This document shows, piece by piece, positions 43,465 through 54,997 of a DNA stretch of 64,000 nt. Each line of letters opens with the position of its first letter. The stretch's first letter is position 1. The translations under genes were made by a program, and so were the position numbers. The stretch spans positions 21,285,160 to 21,349,159 of the forward strand of contig OZ024927.1 of NCBI GenBank assembly GCA_964017235.1, given 5' to 3'. The stretch comes from Sabellastarte sp. h YS-2021 (lineage: Eukaryota; Annelida; Polychaeta; Sabellida; Sabellidae). The notes beneath the pieces were generated by a model. That model saw only the letters and a program-made list of their open reading frames with translations, searched no databases and was not told where the DNA came from.

Positions 43465-45010
43465 TATAGGCGTGGAGGTTGAGATGCTGTGGATTGCTGT
43501 GGAACAAATAATTGTGGGACTGTTTGAGAAGAGTTCTTGATACTGGAAGTTGTAGTGGGATCTCTGTTGAGAGCTGCACTAGGTCCCAAAACCAGGGCAT
43601 CCCTGGCCAGCCTGGGGCTATTATGATGATCAGGCAATTGGATTGCCTGACTTTTTGGATCACCCTGTGAAGGAAAGCCGTTGGAGGGTAAGCATAAGCA
43701 GTGAGACCCGACCAGTTTATGTTCAGAGCATCTATGTCCCAAGCATTTTGGTCTGAGACTGGAGACACATACAGTGGAACTTTGTGGTTCAGGCGAGTGG
43801 CAAATAGATCTACATGAGGAGTGAACCACTTGAGACAGATCTGTTTGAACACCTGCAGATGCAATGACCATTCTGTTGACTGAACTTGGTTCGACCTGGA
43901 CAGCAGGTCGGCCATCACATTCAGACACCCTGGAATGTGTCTGGAAATGATGGCACCACCTTGTTTGTTTATGTAGGCTATCACTGTTGAGTTGTCTGTG
44001 GCAACTAACACTGGTTTGACACTGGTCCTTGAACCTTTGAAGGGCCAGAGAAACCGCCTTCAGCTCTAGAACATTTATGTGTAGCCTTTTTTCCCTGTCT
44101 GACCACAGACCTTTTGCAGAGGTTTGCTCTAAGTGAGCGCCCCAGCCTTCGTTTGAGGCGTCTGTAAAGAGTTGGATACTGTGGTCTTTGGGATGAAGGT
44201 CTGCACCTTTCATCACATTTGTGGGATTCTGCCACCATTCTAGGTGTGCTGAAATGGTTTCTGTCCAAGGAAGGAGGGTGTCCAATGACTGAGGAAATCT
44301 CCAGTGCTCCTTGAGGTGAAACTGAAAGGGCCTCATGTAAAGGCGTCCCTCCGGGACCATTTTCTCTGTTGAGGCAAGCAACCCAATTAGTGACATCAAA
44401 CATGTTTTGACTTGAGTTGTAGGATGAATCCTGAAGTTTGAGTCATCTCTCTTGAGTGGGTTTTACAAGGGCTGAAATCTAGATGGTATTCATAGCCCAC
44501 GAACGAAAACACCTGAGTTGGTTTTAGTTCGGACATTTCCTGATTTATTATCCACCCTAAGGACTGAGTTAGGTCTACCACTGTCTGAGTGCTTACTTGT
44601 GCTTCTTCCTGAGACTGGGCCCTGATCAGCCAGTCGTCCAGGTACTGGTGAAGTCTGATTCCCCTTGACAAGGCCATCAGCTTCACCTCTTTTACAATTA
44701 TTGTAAAGACCTGAGGTGCCGTGGCTAGTCCAAAGGGAAGGAAAGTGAACTGAAACACTTGCGAACTGTGGCAAAACCTTAGGTACTTCCTTGAGTTTGG
44801 GTGGATGGGATGTGAAGGTAGGCGTCTGATAGGTCTATCAACGACACCCATTCCCCTGGAATCAGAGAGGCCCTGAAGGACTCTGGTGTTTCCCTTTTGT
44901 AGGAAGGTAGGAAGGTGTTGAGCCTGCTTAGGTCTATTCTGGCCTCCACCTTTTGTGAGGTTTGGGTACAAGAAACAGACGACTATAAAACCCAAGAGAT
45001 TTTACATTTT
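43464..45010 (-). pseudogene. DIRS 2 reverse transcriptase-RNase H, frameshifted
   Basis: RT blocks LPFGLATAPQVF and YLDDWLIR are on one frame (44396-44995), RNase H motifs FTDASNEGWGAHL and ELKAVSLAL on another (43464-44399), and NSTVIAYINKQGG, ADLLSRSNQ and VDLFATRLNHKVPLY on a third (43457-44011). The RT N-terminal part, ending GFYSRLFLVPKPHKRWRP, is at the start of this region. Compared with the intact frame of DIRS 3 there is a deletion in the RNase H region around 43965 (the tether HSAEMCALLWKI is missing) and one near 44940. Catalytic YLDD is preserved, but no complete product can form. Confidence 0.87.
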
Positions 45011-46975
45011 CTACCCTTTCTATTGCGTTCTTTGACAGAAGAGACTGGATACAAGAGGTCAGAGCTAGTTCTTTTTGAAGGGCCTTGTAACCTGACTGAA
45101 TCAGAGGGGCTCTGACTAAATTTGGTTTTGAGGTGAATGGAAGAATGTAACCATTAGTGATAATGTTTAACACATCTGAATATTTGTTTGTGAGCCAGTC
45201 TCTTCTGAAAGAACGGAGCCGACCTCCTACTGGTGGACTGAGGGAGGCTTGAAAGGAGTCATTGGAAGGAGGGGTTTCCACGCCCTCGTCCCCTTGAGTG
45301 GGGTCGAAAACGACCCATGGAGCCTCTAAAGTTCGGTTTCCCCCTACCTGAGGAAAACGATTGGTTACTGCTTTGAGAGGAATTGCTCCCATAGGGGCGT
45401 TTCCTGTAGGAGCCTCTTTTCTTGTTGTGGTGGGGACCCTTTTGAAGGTAGCCTCTTTTCTTGTTGTGGTGGGGACCCTTTTGAAGGTAGCCTTGGCACT
45501 GTGTAGGCACTTCTCCATAACAGTGTTACAGGAGGAGGCCGGCCTAGCGAAAGTAGCTGTAAAATTGATGGTAGAAAGATTCCGCCTAGCTTGATGTTCA
45601 AGTTCCTTAATAACTTGTAGGGGAACCTTGCCCACAGGGGTCCCAGAGGGCTTTGGAGAGATACAGATTTTTGCAAAATCTGTATTAAGTTCTTGAAGCT
45701 TATCTTCAAAACAAGGTTGTCTCACCTTGTAGTACTTGGCTGTTGAAGCTGGGGGTTTGATGTATTTACCCTCAGGTAAATTGGAGGCCAAGAAATCTTT
45801 CTCAAAAGCATCTTTGAGAATGGGGTTTAAAGGGAGCATAGCAGAAGGGCCTCTTGGCCTAAGCTCCTGTTGGTCTTTCTCATTGTCCAGGCCTAGCACA
45901 GTGGTAGAGGACTTAGGCCAAGTTTCCTTGGGGTCAGGGAGATCTAGAATTTGCCTAAAAGTTTCCACTTCCTCAGCATATTGAGAAAGGAGGGCAGACA
46001 TGTCTACTTCCCTGTAAAGACTGGATTTGTCCTATCCTGAAGTTCAGGCTCCTGAGGAGCCTTATGTTAAGATTTTGTAGGCTTTTTCGTTGTGGCAGAG
46101 GACTCATCTTCCTCTGAAGAAGACGACTGAGAATAATATTTTGCCCGTACCTTATGCTTCCTTTTGTCAGAATGCTTTTTTGCTTTAGGACACACCTTTT
46201 TAGGGTGTTCTGAGTCAGAATAATGTTCTGAGTGGTCGGATTCAATATCCGATTACTTGGAAGCATGGGGAGGAAGTGTAGGTCCATAGAAGTCAGTGTC
46301 CATAGGTTGAACATCCGAGTGGTCGGATGCCCTGGAAATAGAAGTCCAAGTCGGAATAGGGTCAGGCTGATTACTGGGTCCAGGTTTAGGTCCAGCTTTA
46401 GCAGAGTCAGATGTCTGCGCTACATCTGACTCGGAGGCTGTTTTGAAAGAAAGCATTTCGTCTCTGAGAGACTTCATAGCCTCCAGCATGGAAGCCTGGA
46501 AAACCCCCATTTCTTGTTTAAGTTGGATGTTAAATGTACTACCCAGGGATTTTTCTGGCCCACTTTCTATATTATTCTGCAATGCAGTACCTGGGGTGGG
46601 AGGGACAGTTTGTGGAGTCTTTAATGACAAAGATTCGAAACGCAGGGGTTGGGGACGTGGAGGTGAAGAAAACAAATTTTCGGCAGCACCCTCAAAGTCT
46701 GCATTAGAGCCAGAAAAAGCATCACCATCGTCACGCAACAGGTCAAGATCATCTTTGCTAGTATTAGCATCCGATGCCTTCTGCTTCCTGATATACCGAC
46801 ATCTATACTTTATTTTAATCTGCTGTTCCTTGGAGAAACTATCACAGACATTGCAAGGAGACTGGTTAGTGACACAGGGGTCGTCTCCCTTGCCAGATTC
46901 CCTACAGGTGGGGCAGTAATTGTGGGTATCGAATGGATAGCAAGTGACGGCATTTAGATGATCTTGCCTTTGCAC
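44934..46975 (-). pseudogene. DIRS 2 ORF1 (gag-like), frameshifted
   Basis: The N-terminal zinc-binding part (DTHNYCPTCRESGKGDDPC, CNVCDSF) is at 46253-46975. After a frameshift the central part and the GS/RG-rich C terminus (RGRGRGNPSF in the alternative frame) follow, and the frame runs into the RT N terminus at 44934. A 39-bp direct duplication near 45410-45495 repeats KRVPTTTRKEA. Relative to DIRS 3, a segment of about 130 codons between CLHSAK and the RG-rich tail is missing. Confidence 0.75.
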
Positions 46976-47377
46976 TAGATTGGTGGGAAGACATTTTTAT
47001 TGCAATAAAAAGATCCAAGTCGAAACGCGGAAAACTCACAAAGACATTAAATATTCAAAGAATACTTATCCTGTACTTCCCAAATTTTAACAGAACGTTC
47101 TAAGAAATAAAATTAAACAAATGGCTGAATAATAACATCCAACAATAAGTATGTGCTGAGAAAACAGTAAATTATTGAGAGATATTTCAAACGTCTTTCC
47201 AATATGGTGGCCAATGAGAGAAGAAGGACAAATTACCAAACGACACTGCTATGGTACATACTAAACACGGACTTGGCCAAATACAAACATCCATTTTTCT
47301 TGGTCTTTGGCTGGAGTCCTGCGGCCTCCCGAGTTAGCATTCAGTCCCACATGGTAAGCTATTGTAGCGCAATAAAA

Positions 47378-48240
47378 GCAATAGTTTTCAAGTGACAACT
47401 GATTTACTCAACAGTGAGAAAATTAGTTGAATAATATGTTTGACGAAAATACTGTAAATGTAAAAATAGGTGAATAACATAAACAAAATAGTGTAAATGC
47501 AATAGTTTTCAAGTGACAACTGATTTACTCAACAGTGATAACCTGGAAGTAGCTATTGCTTAGCTATGCAATGAGCTACAGGTCTGCAATTTTACTATGT
47601 TATAACTGACTGAAAAGTAGTTGAATAACATGTTTGAAGAAAATACTGTAAATCTAATAGTTTTTGAGTGACAACTGATTTACTCAACAGTGATAAGATG
47701 GAAGTAGCTATTGCTCGGCTATGCAATGAGCTACAAGTCTGCAATTTCACATGTTATAGCTGACTGAAAAGTAGTTGAATAACCTATTATAAAGAAAATA
47801 CTGAAAATGCAATAGTTTTGAAGTTACCACTTATTTACTCAACAGTGAGAACCTGAAAATAGCTATTGCTCAGCTATGGCATGAGCAACACATCCGCAGT
47901 TATGTTCTACTGACGTAAAAGTAGATGAATGACATATTTAACGGAAAAACACTGAATTCAATATTTTTCAAGTTACAACTGATACTCAACATTGATAACC
48001 TCATTGTAGCTTTGCTCAGCGATAAAATGAGCTTCAGATCTGCAATTTTATCAGGCTATAGCTCACCCAAAAGTAGATGAACAAGATGTACAGAGAAAAT
48101 TCTCTAAATGCAATAGTTTTCAAATTACAAGTGATTTTACCTATTATGGAATGAACTGAAAAGACAAAAAGTAGCTATTACTCACTTAGCTATTGGGATA
48201 GATGCCAAAGTTACTCACCATGGTGGCCAATGAGAAGAAA
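47378..48240. repeat. ~155-bp repeat array (locus 3, right part)
   Basis: Anchors gatttactcaacagtgag/ata occur at about 47400, 47521, 47678 and 47833, with a variant near 47978, continuing the array interrupted by DIRS 2. It ends in the same gattttacctattatgga...ctcacttagctattggga block as at 6350 and 23510. Confidence 0.85.
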
Positions 48241-49786
48241 GAAGTTTTGTACACGACATATATATCTTTATATCTCAAACTGTGCAAAGATATCTTTAAA
48301 ATGTTTCCGACATAACAGAGTCCCTACAAAGAGAAAAAACAAATTTTTTCAGTCATGTAACCTTCAGGCCATATGTTTGACAAATTTATTCCAATGAATG
48401 CCAATTCCAATCAATATAGAATGAAAGTTAATATTAAATAATTACAGTTCAATAACTCTGACTCACACAACATAATCTGCATAAAAACTAGATGAACATG
48501 TAACTTTGTGAGAAAGCTTAACTCCAGCTAAACTAACCATTTCCAAGTTCCAATTTGAATACAAAACATATGAAGAACAGCATTGCCTGATGGGGATCTT
48601 TATGGGCCCCATGCACAGGGTTGATTTTTGGCATTTGCAAAAAAAAGAAAAAAAAGAATATACTTCCAGATTGGTTCTTGGTTCTTCATTGGATGATTCA
48701 CATTGTTAGAGAACTATAAATATATATAGTGCTTAAAGTGGCAAAAAGGCATAAAATTTGTCTCCGTCACCTTAAGTTGACCTTAAAATTGAACCGACAG
48801 AGCATACATTTCCACAGAGATCACATATACACACTATACCTAGTATAGTTTGAGGCTTTTTCAGCCTTAATTATTTTCAAATTAAAGGGCAAAATATGTC
48901 AAAAATGTAGAAGTCTCTGGATGAGGTCTTTATTAGCCTCAAAGATAGTTTTCACATCAACTTAAACTCTTGCTTTGTGGTGTATGTGAGAATACATTGA
49001 TGTGTTCTCAAGTGAAACATTAAATGGATGAATCACATAATATATGACCTAGAGGGCCTTAAATAGCCTAAGGTTCATTTCTGACCTTAAGGTGCCCACA
49101 AGTTCTTTATTATTGGGAATGTAAGATCACCATACAATATGGTACCTCTCCTCACCCAAATATTTGTGTTCCAAATTGGAATGAAATACATGAAAGCATT
49201 TTTGTGTTATCAAGTGCACAATTTGAAAAATATGGCTTTGGCCTGTTGGCAGAATATCTCCGACTTTTGTCCGGTGGTATAATAATAATAATTCATATGT
49301 TTTATCAGGTATCCATGTGCTTAATCTCCGACCTCGTAAAGCATAATAGGGTCGTCACCAGGGTATCATCAGTGTTTGGTAGTGAGAAAACCTAGGGAGG
49401 GAAAGACTTCCGAAACAGATAGGTTTTAATTGACCTTTTGAAACATGAAAGTGTAGGAGCAGTTCGAATATCCAGTGGCAAATCATTCCAGAGTTTTGGA
49501 GTATCATATCAGAAAGACTTGTTGAAATGAACTTTAGATTTATGAACCAAAGAGCTATGGAAAGGAACTTTGTCTTTGATCCATTTTAAAACAATTTGCA
49601 GCTGTCTATATTGCCGACATATTCTGGCACAGAGTTCTGACTGAGTTTGACATTGGTGCACATATATTGAATGTAGAATTGGCAAAAGTTTGTTTATGAT
49701 ACTCATCTTTTATCTTGGAACTTAAAGGAACATAAAAAAATAATTTTCCTTGGGGATTGTGCTGGCAATTGAAGACTACTGTTATA
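48241..49786. other. Non-coding, no gene seen
   Basis: AT-rich sequence with phrases such as gaccttaaggtg that recall the tail repeats near 14 kb. A (ataat)n-rich spot lies near 49278. Open frames here are short and unsupported. Confidence 0.45.
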
Positions 49787-49941
49787 GGGATATACCATAA
49801 AAATGCATGCTCTACACAAATTTAGAGCACGAATTCTGGGTTTAGATCATGTAGGCGTTGCCTGAGGTGTAGCCCGAGTGATCTAAACCCAGAAATTGTG
49901 CTCTAAATTTGCGTAGAGCAGGGATTTTTATGGTATATCCC
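49787..49941. mobile_element. Palindromic MITE, 155 bp, TA target
   Basis: The two halves are inverted copies over about 65 bp (GGGATATACCATAAAAATGC ... and its complement), separated by a short spacer (tgtaggcgttgcctgaggtg). Both ends are flanked by TA. The DNA can fold into one long hairpin. TA duplication suggests Tc1/mariner-type mobilisation; a foldback element is the alternative. Confidence 0.78.
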
Positions 49942-50180
49942 TAGTCTAACATGATATGTCCATACGAGAGCTGGAAGTAACAGCCACAATTTCGTTAATA
50001 TATAGTGCATGGTATTTCCTCAATTAGCCAATCAGAAACTCTGTTACGTGGCCATCATGTTAGAATAACATTTTAAACTTCATTCTTTAACTGACTGGAA
50101 ACCAGCTGAGTGTTTTAGGCTTCTGAACTGCTACAAACTTGAAAATTTTAATTACTTAAATGTAGCTTTTATAAGCTACA

Positions 50181-50322
50181 AGCTTACCATGTGGGACTTA
50201 ATGCTGTTCTCGGGTTGCCACACCCGGGGCCAACGTCTTAGAAAAAAAGATCGTTCTTGTTAGCCACCGGATATACTGGTAGTTGTCGTCACGTGATAAC
50301 TTCTGACCAATCGCCCTACTTT
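50181..50322. repeat. DIRS 3 left inverted terminal repeat
   Basis: Runs from agcttaccatgtgggactta to cgccctacttt. It pairs with 54839-54980 on the other strand, apparently without mismatch over 142 bp. Confidence 0.9.
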
Positions 50323-50390
50323 GTCGTTGAAATTTATTAAACCTACCCCTCAGCTGTAAACAGCGGGGAGGCAGGGTGGGACTCTCCTAA

Positions 50391-50490
50391 GTCCCACATG
50401 GTAAGCTTGTAGCTTATAAAAGCTACATTTAAGTAATTAAAATTTTCAATTTTATGACGCTACAATAGCTTACCATGTGGGACTTAATGC
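50391..50490. repeat. DIRS 3 internal complementary region
   Basis: 50391-50449 is the exact reverse complement of the left extremity 50139-50197 (59 bp). It is directly followed by about 41 bp complementary to the right extremity (tgacgctacaatagcttacc...). The fused complement of both ends is the signature used in DIRS circular replication. Confidence 0.9.
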
Positions 50491-50674
50491 CGAATTCAAC
50501 TCCCCGGTGGCGGGATTACAGCTGAGACTGGAACAATATGTCATTTTTTCTAAGATTTGAATTAATATATACAGAATAGTGCCAGAAATACCAGTCTGAG
50601 TCCCATTTACAGTGCCCCGATCCTGAGGATCGGGCCTGTAACGAGCCAAAAACCTAAGTGAAAGAGAGACAGTG

Positions 50675-52669
50675 CTACAACTGTCTAGATGTTTGATTGT
50701 AGGACGGAAGTGCAGCAGTGCTCACCTCGAGGTCTAAGGGTCCCTGAGGGTAAGCATAGGCCGTGAGGTTGGTCCAGTCTATGTTTAGAGCATCTATGTC
50801 CCAGGCCCTTGGGTCTGGGATAGGAGACACGTACAGTGGGAGTTTGTGGTTCAGGTGAGTGGCAAATAAGTCTACATGAGGTGTGAACCACTTCTGGCAG
50901 ATCTGTTTGAACACCTGTGGGTGCAGAGACCATTCTGTTGACTGCACTTGGTTGGACCTGGACAGTAGATCGGCCATCACATTTAGGCACCCTGGAATGT
51001 GCCTGGCTTTCAATGTTATGTGGTAGTGATGGCACCAGGTCATGATTTTCCACAGGAGAGCGCACATCTCTGCTGAGTGAGTTCCTCCCTGTTTGTTGAT
51101 GTAGGCTACCACTGTTGAGTTGTCCGTCGCAACTAACACTGTTTGATTCTGGCACTGGTCCTTGAAGTCTCGAAGGGCCAGGGACACCGCCTTCAATTCC
51201 AGGACATTTATGTGTAGCCTTTTTTCCCGATCTGACCACAGACCCTTTGTAGACTTTTGATCTAAGTGAGCGCCCCAACCTTCGTTTGAGGCGTCGGTAA
51301 AGAGTTGGATACTGTGGTCTTTGGGATGAAGGTCTGCGCCTTTCATCATGTTTGAGGGATTTTGCCACCAATCTAGGTGGGCTACAATGGCTTCTGTCCA
51401 AGGAAGGATGTTGTCCAGCGACTGAGGATATCTCCAGTGCTCCTTGAGATGAAACTGAAAGGGCCTCATGTGAAGGCGTCCCTCCGGGACCATTTTCTCC
51501 GTTGAGGCTAGCAACCCAATCAGAGACATCAAACATCTTGCAGTCAAAACACGTTTTGACTCGAGTCGTAGGATCAAATCCTGAAGTTTGAGCCATCTCT
51601 CGTGATTGGGTCTTACAAGGGCTGAATCTAGGTGGTATTCATAGCCCACGAACGAAAACACCTGAGTAGGTTTCAGTTCTGATTTTTCCTGGTTGATTAT
51701 CCACCCCAAGGATTGAGTTAGGTCTACCACTGCCTGTGTGTCCACTTGGGCTTCCTCCTGAGACTGGGACCTGATCAGCCAGTCGTCCAGGTATTGGTGA
51801 ATTCTGAGTCCTCTTGAGAGGGCCATTAGTTTCACTTCCTTTACAATCATTGTAAAGACCTGGGGGGCTGTGGCCAGTCCGAAAGGTAGGGAGGTGAACT
51901 GGAACACCTGAGCCTTGTAGCAAAACCTTAGGTATCTCCTTGAGTTTGGATGGATGGGGATGTGTAGGTAAGCGTCCGACAGATCTATCGACGATACCCA
52001 CTCCCCTGGAATCAGGGAAGTCCTGATGGACTCTGGAGTTTCCATTTTGAACTTTTCCACATGTAGAAAAGTGTTGAGCCTGCTTAAGTCTATGACTGGC
52101 CTCCACCTTTGGTGAGGCTTGGGTACTAGGAACAGGCGACTGTAAAACCCGAGAGATTTTACATTTTCCACCCTTTCGATAGCGTTCTTTGACAGGAGGG
52201 ACTGGATACAAGTGGCCAAGGCTTGGTCTTTTTGTTGGGCCTTGTACTCTGACAGGATCAGAGGAAATCTGATCAAGTTTGGATTTGAACGGAATGGCAG
52301 AACGTAGCCATTGGTGATAATGTTTAACACGTTTTGAGAACATTTGTTTGTTAGCCAGTTTCTCTTGAAAGAACGGAGGCGACTTCCTACTGGTTGACTG
52401 AGTGAGGCTTTGGAGGAGTCATTGGGAAGGGGGGTTTCCACGCCCCCTTCCCCTATTGTGGGGTCGAAAACGACCCCTAGAGCCTCTGAAGTTGGGTTTT
52501 CCTCTTCCCGAGGGAAAGGATTGGTTACTGCTTTGAGAGGTATTGCCCCCATAGGGGCGTTTCCTGTAGGAGCCTCTTTTCTTGTGGGGGCCACGAAAGG
52601 GCTTATTCTGGTAGGGTGCGAAACCCTGAGAATCTTTTGAGGTGCCTTTTTTGAGAAGGAAGTCCTCAC
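50675..52669 (-). CDS. DIRS 3 reverse transcriptase-RNase H, open frame
   Basis: A 664-codon open frame. RT motifs in order: GFYSRLFLVPKPHQRWRPV, VIDLSRLN, IDLSDAYLHIPIHP, LPFGLATAPQVF, catalytic YLDDWLIR and GWIINQEKSEL; then the connection and RNase H motifs FTDASNEGWGAHL, ELKAVSLAL, VATDNSTVVAYINKQGG and ADLLSRSNQ; then VDLFATHLNHKLPLY. The catalytic YLDD and RNase H acidic residues are present. The last 22 residues (after TAYAYPQ) are junk read past the deletion that removed the recombinase. The ATG at 52669 is arbitrary: the first roughly 110 residues overlap the gag C terminus, so the natural start may differ. Product would copy the element RNA; no host function. Confidence 0.88.
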   Translation of the reverse strand: MRTSFSKKAPQKILRVSHPTRISPFVAPTRKEAPTGNAPMGAIPLKAVTNPFPREEENPTSEALGVVFDPTIGEGGVETPLPNDSSKASLSQPVGSRLRSFKRNWLTNKCSQNVLNIITNGYVLPFRSNPNLIRFPLILSEYKAQQKDQALATCIQSLLSKNAIERVENVKSLGFYSRLFLVPKPHQRWRPVIDLSRLNTFLHVEKFKMETPESIRTSLIPGEWVSSIDLSDAYLHIPIHPNSRRYLRFCYKAQVFQFTSLPFGLATAPQVFTMIVKEVKLMALSRGLRIHQYLDDWLIRSQSQEEAQVDTQAVVDLTQSLGWIINQEKSELKPTQVFSFVGYEYHLDSALVRPNHERWLKLQDLILRLESKRVLTARCLMSLIGLLASTEKMVPEGRLHMRPFQFHLKEHWRYPQSLDNILPWTEAIVAHLDWWQNPSNMMKGADLHPKDHSIQLFTDASNEGWGAHLDQKSTKGLWSDREKRLHINVLELKAVSLALRDFKDQCQNQTVLVATDNSTVVAYINKQGGTHSAEMCALLWKIMTWCHHYHITLKARHIPGCLNVMADLLSRSNQVQSTEWSLHPQVFKQICQKWFTPHVDLFATHLNHKLPLYVSPIPDPRAWDIDALNIDWTNLTAYAYPQGPLDLEVSTAALPSYNQTSRQL

Positions 52670-54606
52670 CTTCCTTTACGAGTTGAGACTCGAACAAGGA
52701 GGAGTCCCAAAAGGACGAGTTCATAAGTTCTTGACGTCTCGTTTCCCCTAGCTGGGGATGTAATAGAGTCATCTCGGCTTCGCGCCTAAGCAAGCCGGTA
52801 TTAACCATGGAATATAACTCCCTCTGGAGAATATGGGCTAGAGATTTGCTGAGACAGGTGAGGGCCCTATGTTGAACAAGAACAGTCTTGTTCCAAAAAT
52901 CCATGTACTCAGCGACTTCCTCATATCCGCGCTTTGCTGCTTTCTCAGGATTGGCACCTTTCTGGATCTGAGATTTAATCTTCTTGACAGTTGACTTAAT
53001 GCTATGTTGGCACTTTTCCAAGGAAGCATTGCAAGAAGAAGAGGTTTTGGCAAAAGCAGCGGTGAAGTTGAGGGTTGAGATATTTTGTCTAGCCTGATGT
53101 TCCAGCTCCTTAAGAACTGGCAGAGGAACTTTGGCTACTGGTGCGCCAGGAGGTCTAGGAGTAATATACAGATCTTAGCAAAGTCTGTATTCAACTCCTG
53201 AATTTTATCTTGAAAAGTGGGCTGTCCAACCTTATACCACTTAGAAGTGGATGGAGGAGGCTTTACATATTTGCCCTCAGCTAAATTGGCAGCTTTAAAA
53301 TCATGCTGAAATTTATCAAAGGCGTCCTTGATAACTGAGCTAAGGGGTAGAATAGAGGAAGGACCTCTAGGTCTGAGCTCTTGACGGCCTTTTTCGTCGT
53401 CCAGACCCAACACTGAAGTTGAAGACCTAGGCATAGAGTCCCTGGGGTCAGGGAGAGAGAGAATACGCCTGAAGGTATCTCCTTCTTCAGAGTATTGGGA
53501 GGGAATGTCAGACAGAGCTACTTCCCTATAATAAGGGGGGTCTGGATCATGTTGTGGGAGGTCTTGATCAGAAGCTACACCTGAGGGCTGAGCCCTAGAG
53601 GGCTTAGAAGACCTGTGTCTGGCAACAGGGGACTGATCTTCCTCTGAAGATGACACATATCTGGACCTGGATTTATGCTTGCTCTTATCAGAGTGCTTCT
53701 TAGGTCTAGATGAATGGATCCGAGGTTCGTCGGAATCCTCATCCAGTTGGTCCGAGGCAGAGCTCGGCGCTACTGTTTGCCTATGGCTTTGTTTTTTATG
53801 AGAGTACGAGGACTCCTTCGGTATAGCCTCAGAAGGGGCAACATACTGATCCGAGGTAGTTTGGTTAAGTACTAGTCGAGGAGGGAGTGCTGGACCAATG
53901 TCCACATCCATTGCCTCGGACTGAGCATTAGTACTGGATCTCGGAGGGGGTAGGTCCAGATGAGCAGCAATGTTACTGGATGGACCAGGTTTTGAAGCAT
54001 GAGACGAGGGTTCAACCTCGGATGTCTTTTTTATTGTCAACTCCTCTCGGAGTGATTGAAATGCTTCCAACATGGATGCCTGGAAGGAACCCATTTGCTG
54101 CTGTAAGTGTATATTTAGTGAATCACCCAGGGATTTCTCAATATTTCTTTGAATTTTATTTTGCAAAACTGTACCTGGGGTGGGTGGAACAGCCTTGGCT
54201 GGGGTCTTTAAAGATAAAGAGCTGAAGGCAAGAGGTTGAGGACGGGGGTGGGGTGGGGGTGGGGGGGTGGTGGTGAGGTAAAGAGGCTATCAGCAGCACT
54301 CTCTAGGTCTGCATTGGAACCAGTGAAAGAGTCCCCGTCGCCTTCACCCAAGAGATCTAGTTCATCTTTGGAACTAGTTTCCGCTTTTTGCTTTTTTAAA
54401 TACCGCTTCCTGTTCTGTATTTTTTGCAATTGTTCATCAGTAAGAGACGTGCAAATTTGGCAGGGGGTTTCAAAGGTGACACAGGGGTCATCTCCCTTGC
54501 CAGCCTCCCTACAGGTAGGGCAGTAATTATGATTATCAAAACTGAAGCAAAAATGGCGGCATTTCTGAGCTCTCGGTTTGTCTTTGTTTGCTTGATGGAG
54601 AGACAT
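52419..54606 (-). pseudogene. DIRS 3 ORF1 (gag-like), two frameshifts
   Basis: Start at the ATG at 54606 (MSLHQANKD). The zinc-binding N terminus (NHNYCPTCREAGKGDDPC, CQICTSL) is followed by a frameshift in the run of G's near 54240-54270. The central part (NKIQRNIEKSLG, HKSRSRYVSSSEEDQSP, DLPQHDPDPPYYREV) spans 53135-54166. After a second shift near 53160 the C-terminal part (CNASLEKCQHSIK, KRGYEEVAEYMDFW, then KKRGSYRKRPYG and RGRGRGNPPSQ) spans 52419-53021. The RG-rich end suggests nucleic-acid binding. The frame breaks may be real decay or homopolymer errors. Confidence 0.78.
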
Positions 54607-54838
54607 TTTAACGCAATAAAAAGACGTACAATTAGGATTGCCTGAACCGAGAAAACTCAAAACATGCGAAAGCAAGAAAATTACTTAACCTGTGAAAATA
54701 ACAATTTTACAGAATGATCTATGATATATATTAAAGAAAATATCCAAATATTAGCCTCCAACAATACGTAAAGTCTGAGAAATAAATGAAAATGTCTGTA
54801 TATTTACAAACTGCTACCAGTCAATCGTGGCCAATGAG

Positions 54839-54980
54839 AAAGTAGGGCGATTGGTCAGAAGTTATCACGTGACGACAACTACCAGTATATCCGGTGGCTA
54901 ACAAGAACGATCTTTTTTTCTAAGACGTTGGCCCCGGGTGTGGCAACCCGAGAACAGCATTAAGTCCCACATGGTAAGCT
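54839..54980. repeat. DIRS 3 right inverted terminal repeat
   Basis: Inverted partner of 50181-50322, ending atggtaagct. The extremity continues to attgtagcgtaataaaa (54997). Confidence 0.9.
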
Positions 54981-54997
54981 ATTGTAGCGTAATAAAA

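Larger units (their letters stand above)
41666..47377 (-). mobile_element. DIRS retrotransposon 2, 5.7 kb, full-length but inactive
   Basis: Minus-strand order: terminal repeat, gag-like ORF1, RT-RNase H, tyrosine recombinase, internal complementary region, terminal repeat. Left (about 41701-41855) and right (about 47210-47362) inverted terminal repeats are alike but differ at around ten positions and in length. The internal complementary region (about 41918-42018) joins the complement of the left end to the complement of the right end, as in DIRS1. The element splits a 155-bp repeat unit exactly, without target duplication, as expected for recombinase-mediated integration. All three coding regions carry stops or frameshifts. 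Confidence 0.9.
50139..54997 (-). mobile_element. DIRS retrotransposon 3, 4.9 kb, lacks recombinase
   Basis: Minus-strand order: right inverted terminal repeat, ORF1 gag-like (frameshifted), RT-RNase H (intact frame), short 3' region, internal complementary region, left terminal repeat. The two 142-bp terminal repeats (50181-50322 and 54839-54980) appear identical. The tyrosine-recombinase region present in DIRS 2 is absent: RNase H sequence passes directly into 3' non-coding sequence. It is a related but distinct family member from DIRS 2 in the same orientation 2.8 kb away. Mobilisation would need recombinase from another copy. Confidence 0.9.

Noticed and set aside
42277-46975. Reading the DIRS frames as a phage-type integrase plus host RT genes
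   Set aside because: ITRs, internal complementary region and gene order identify a DIRS retrotransposon as one unit.
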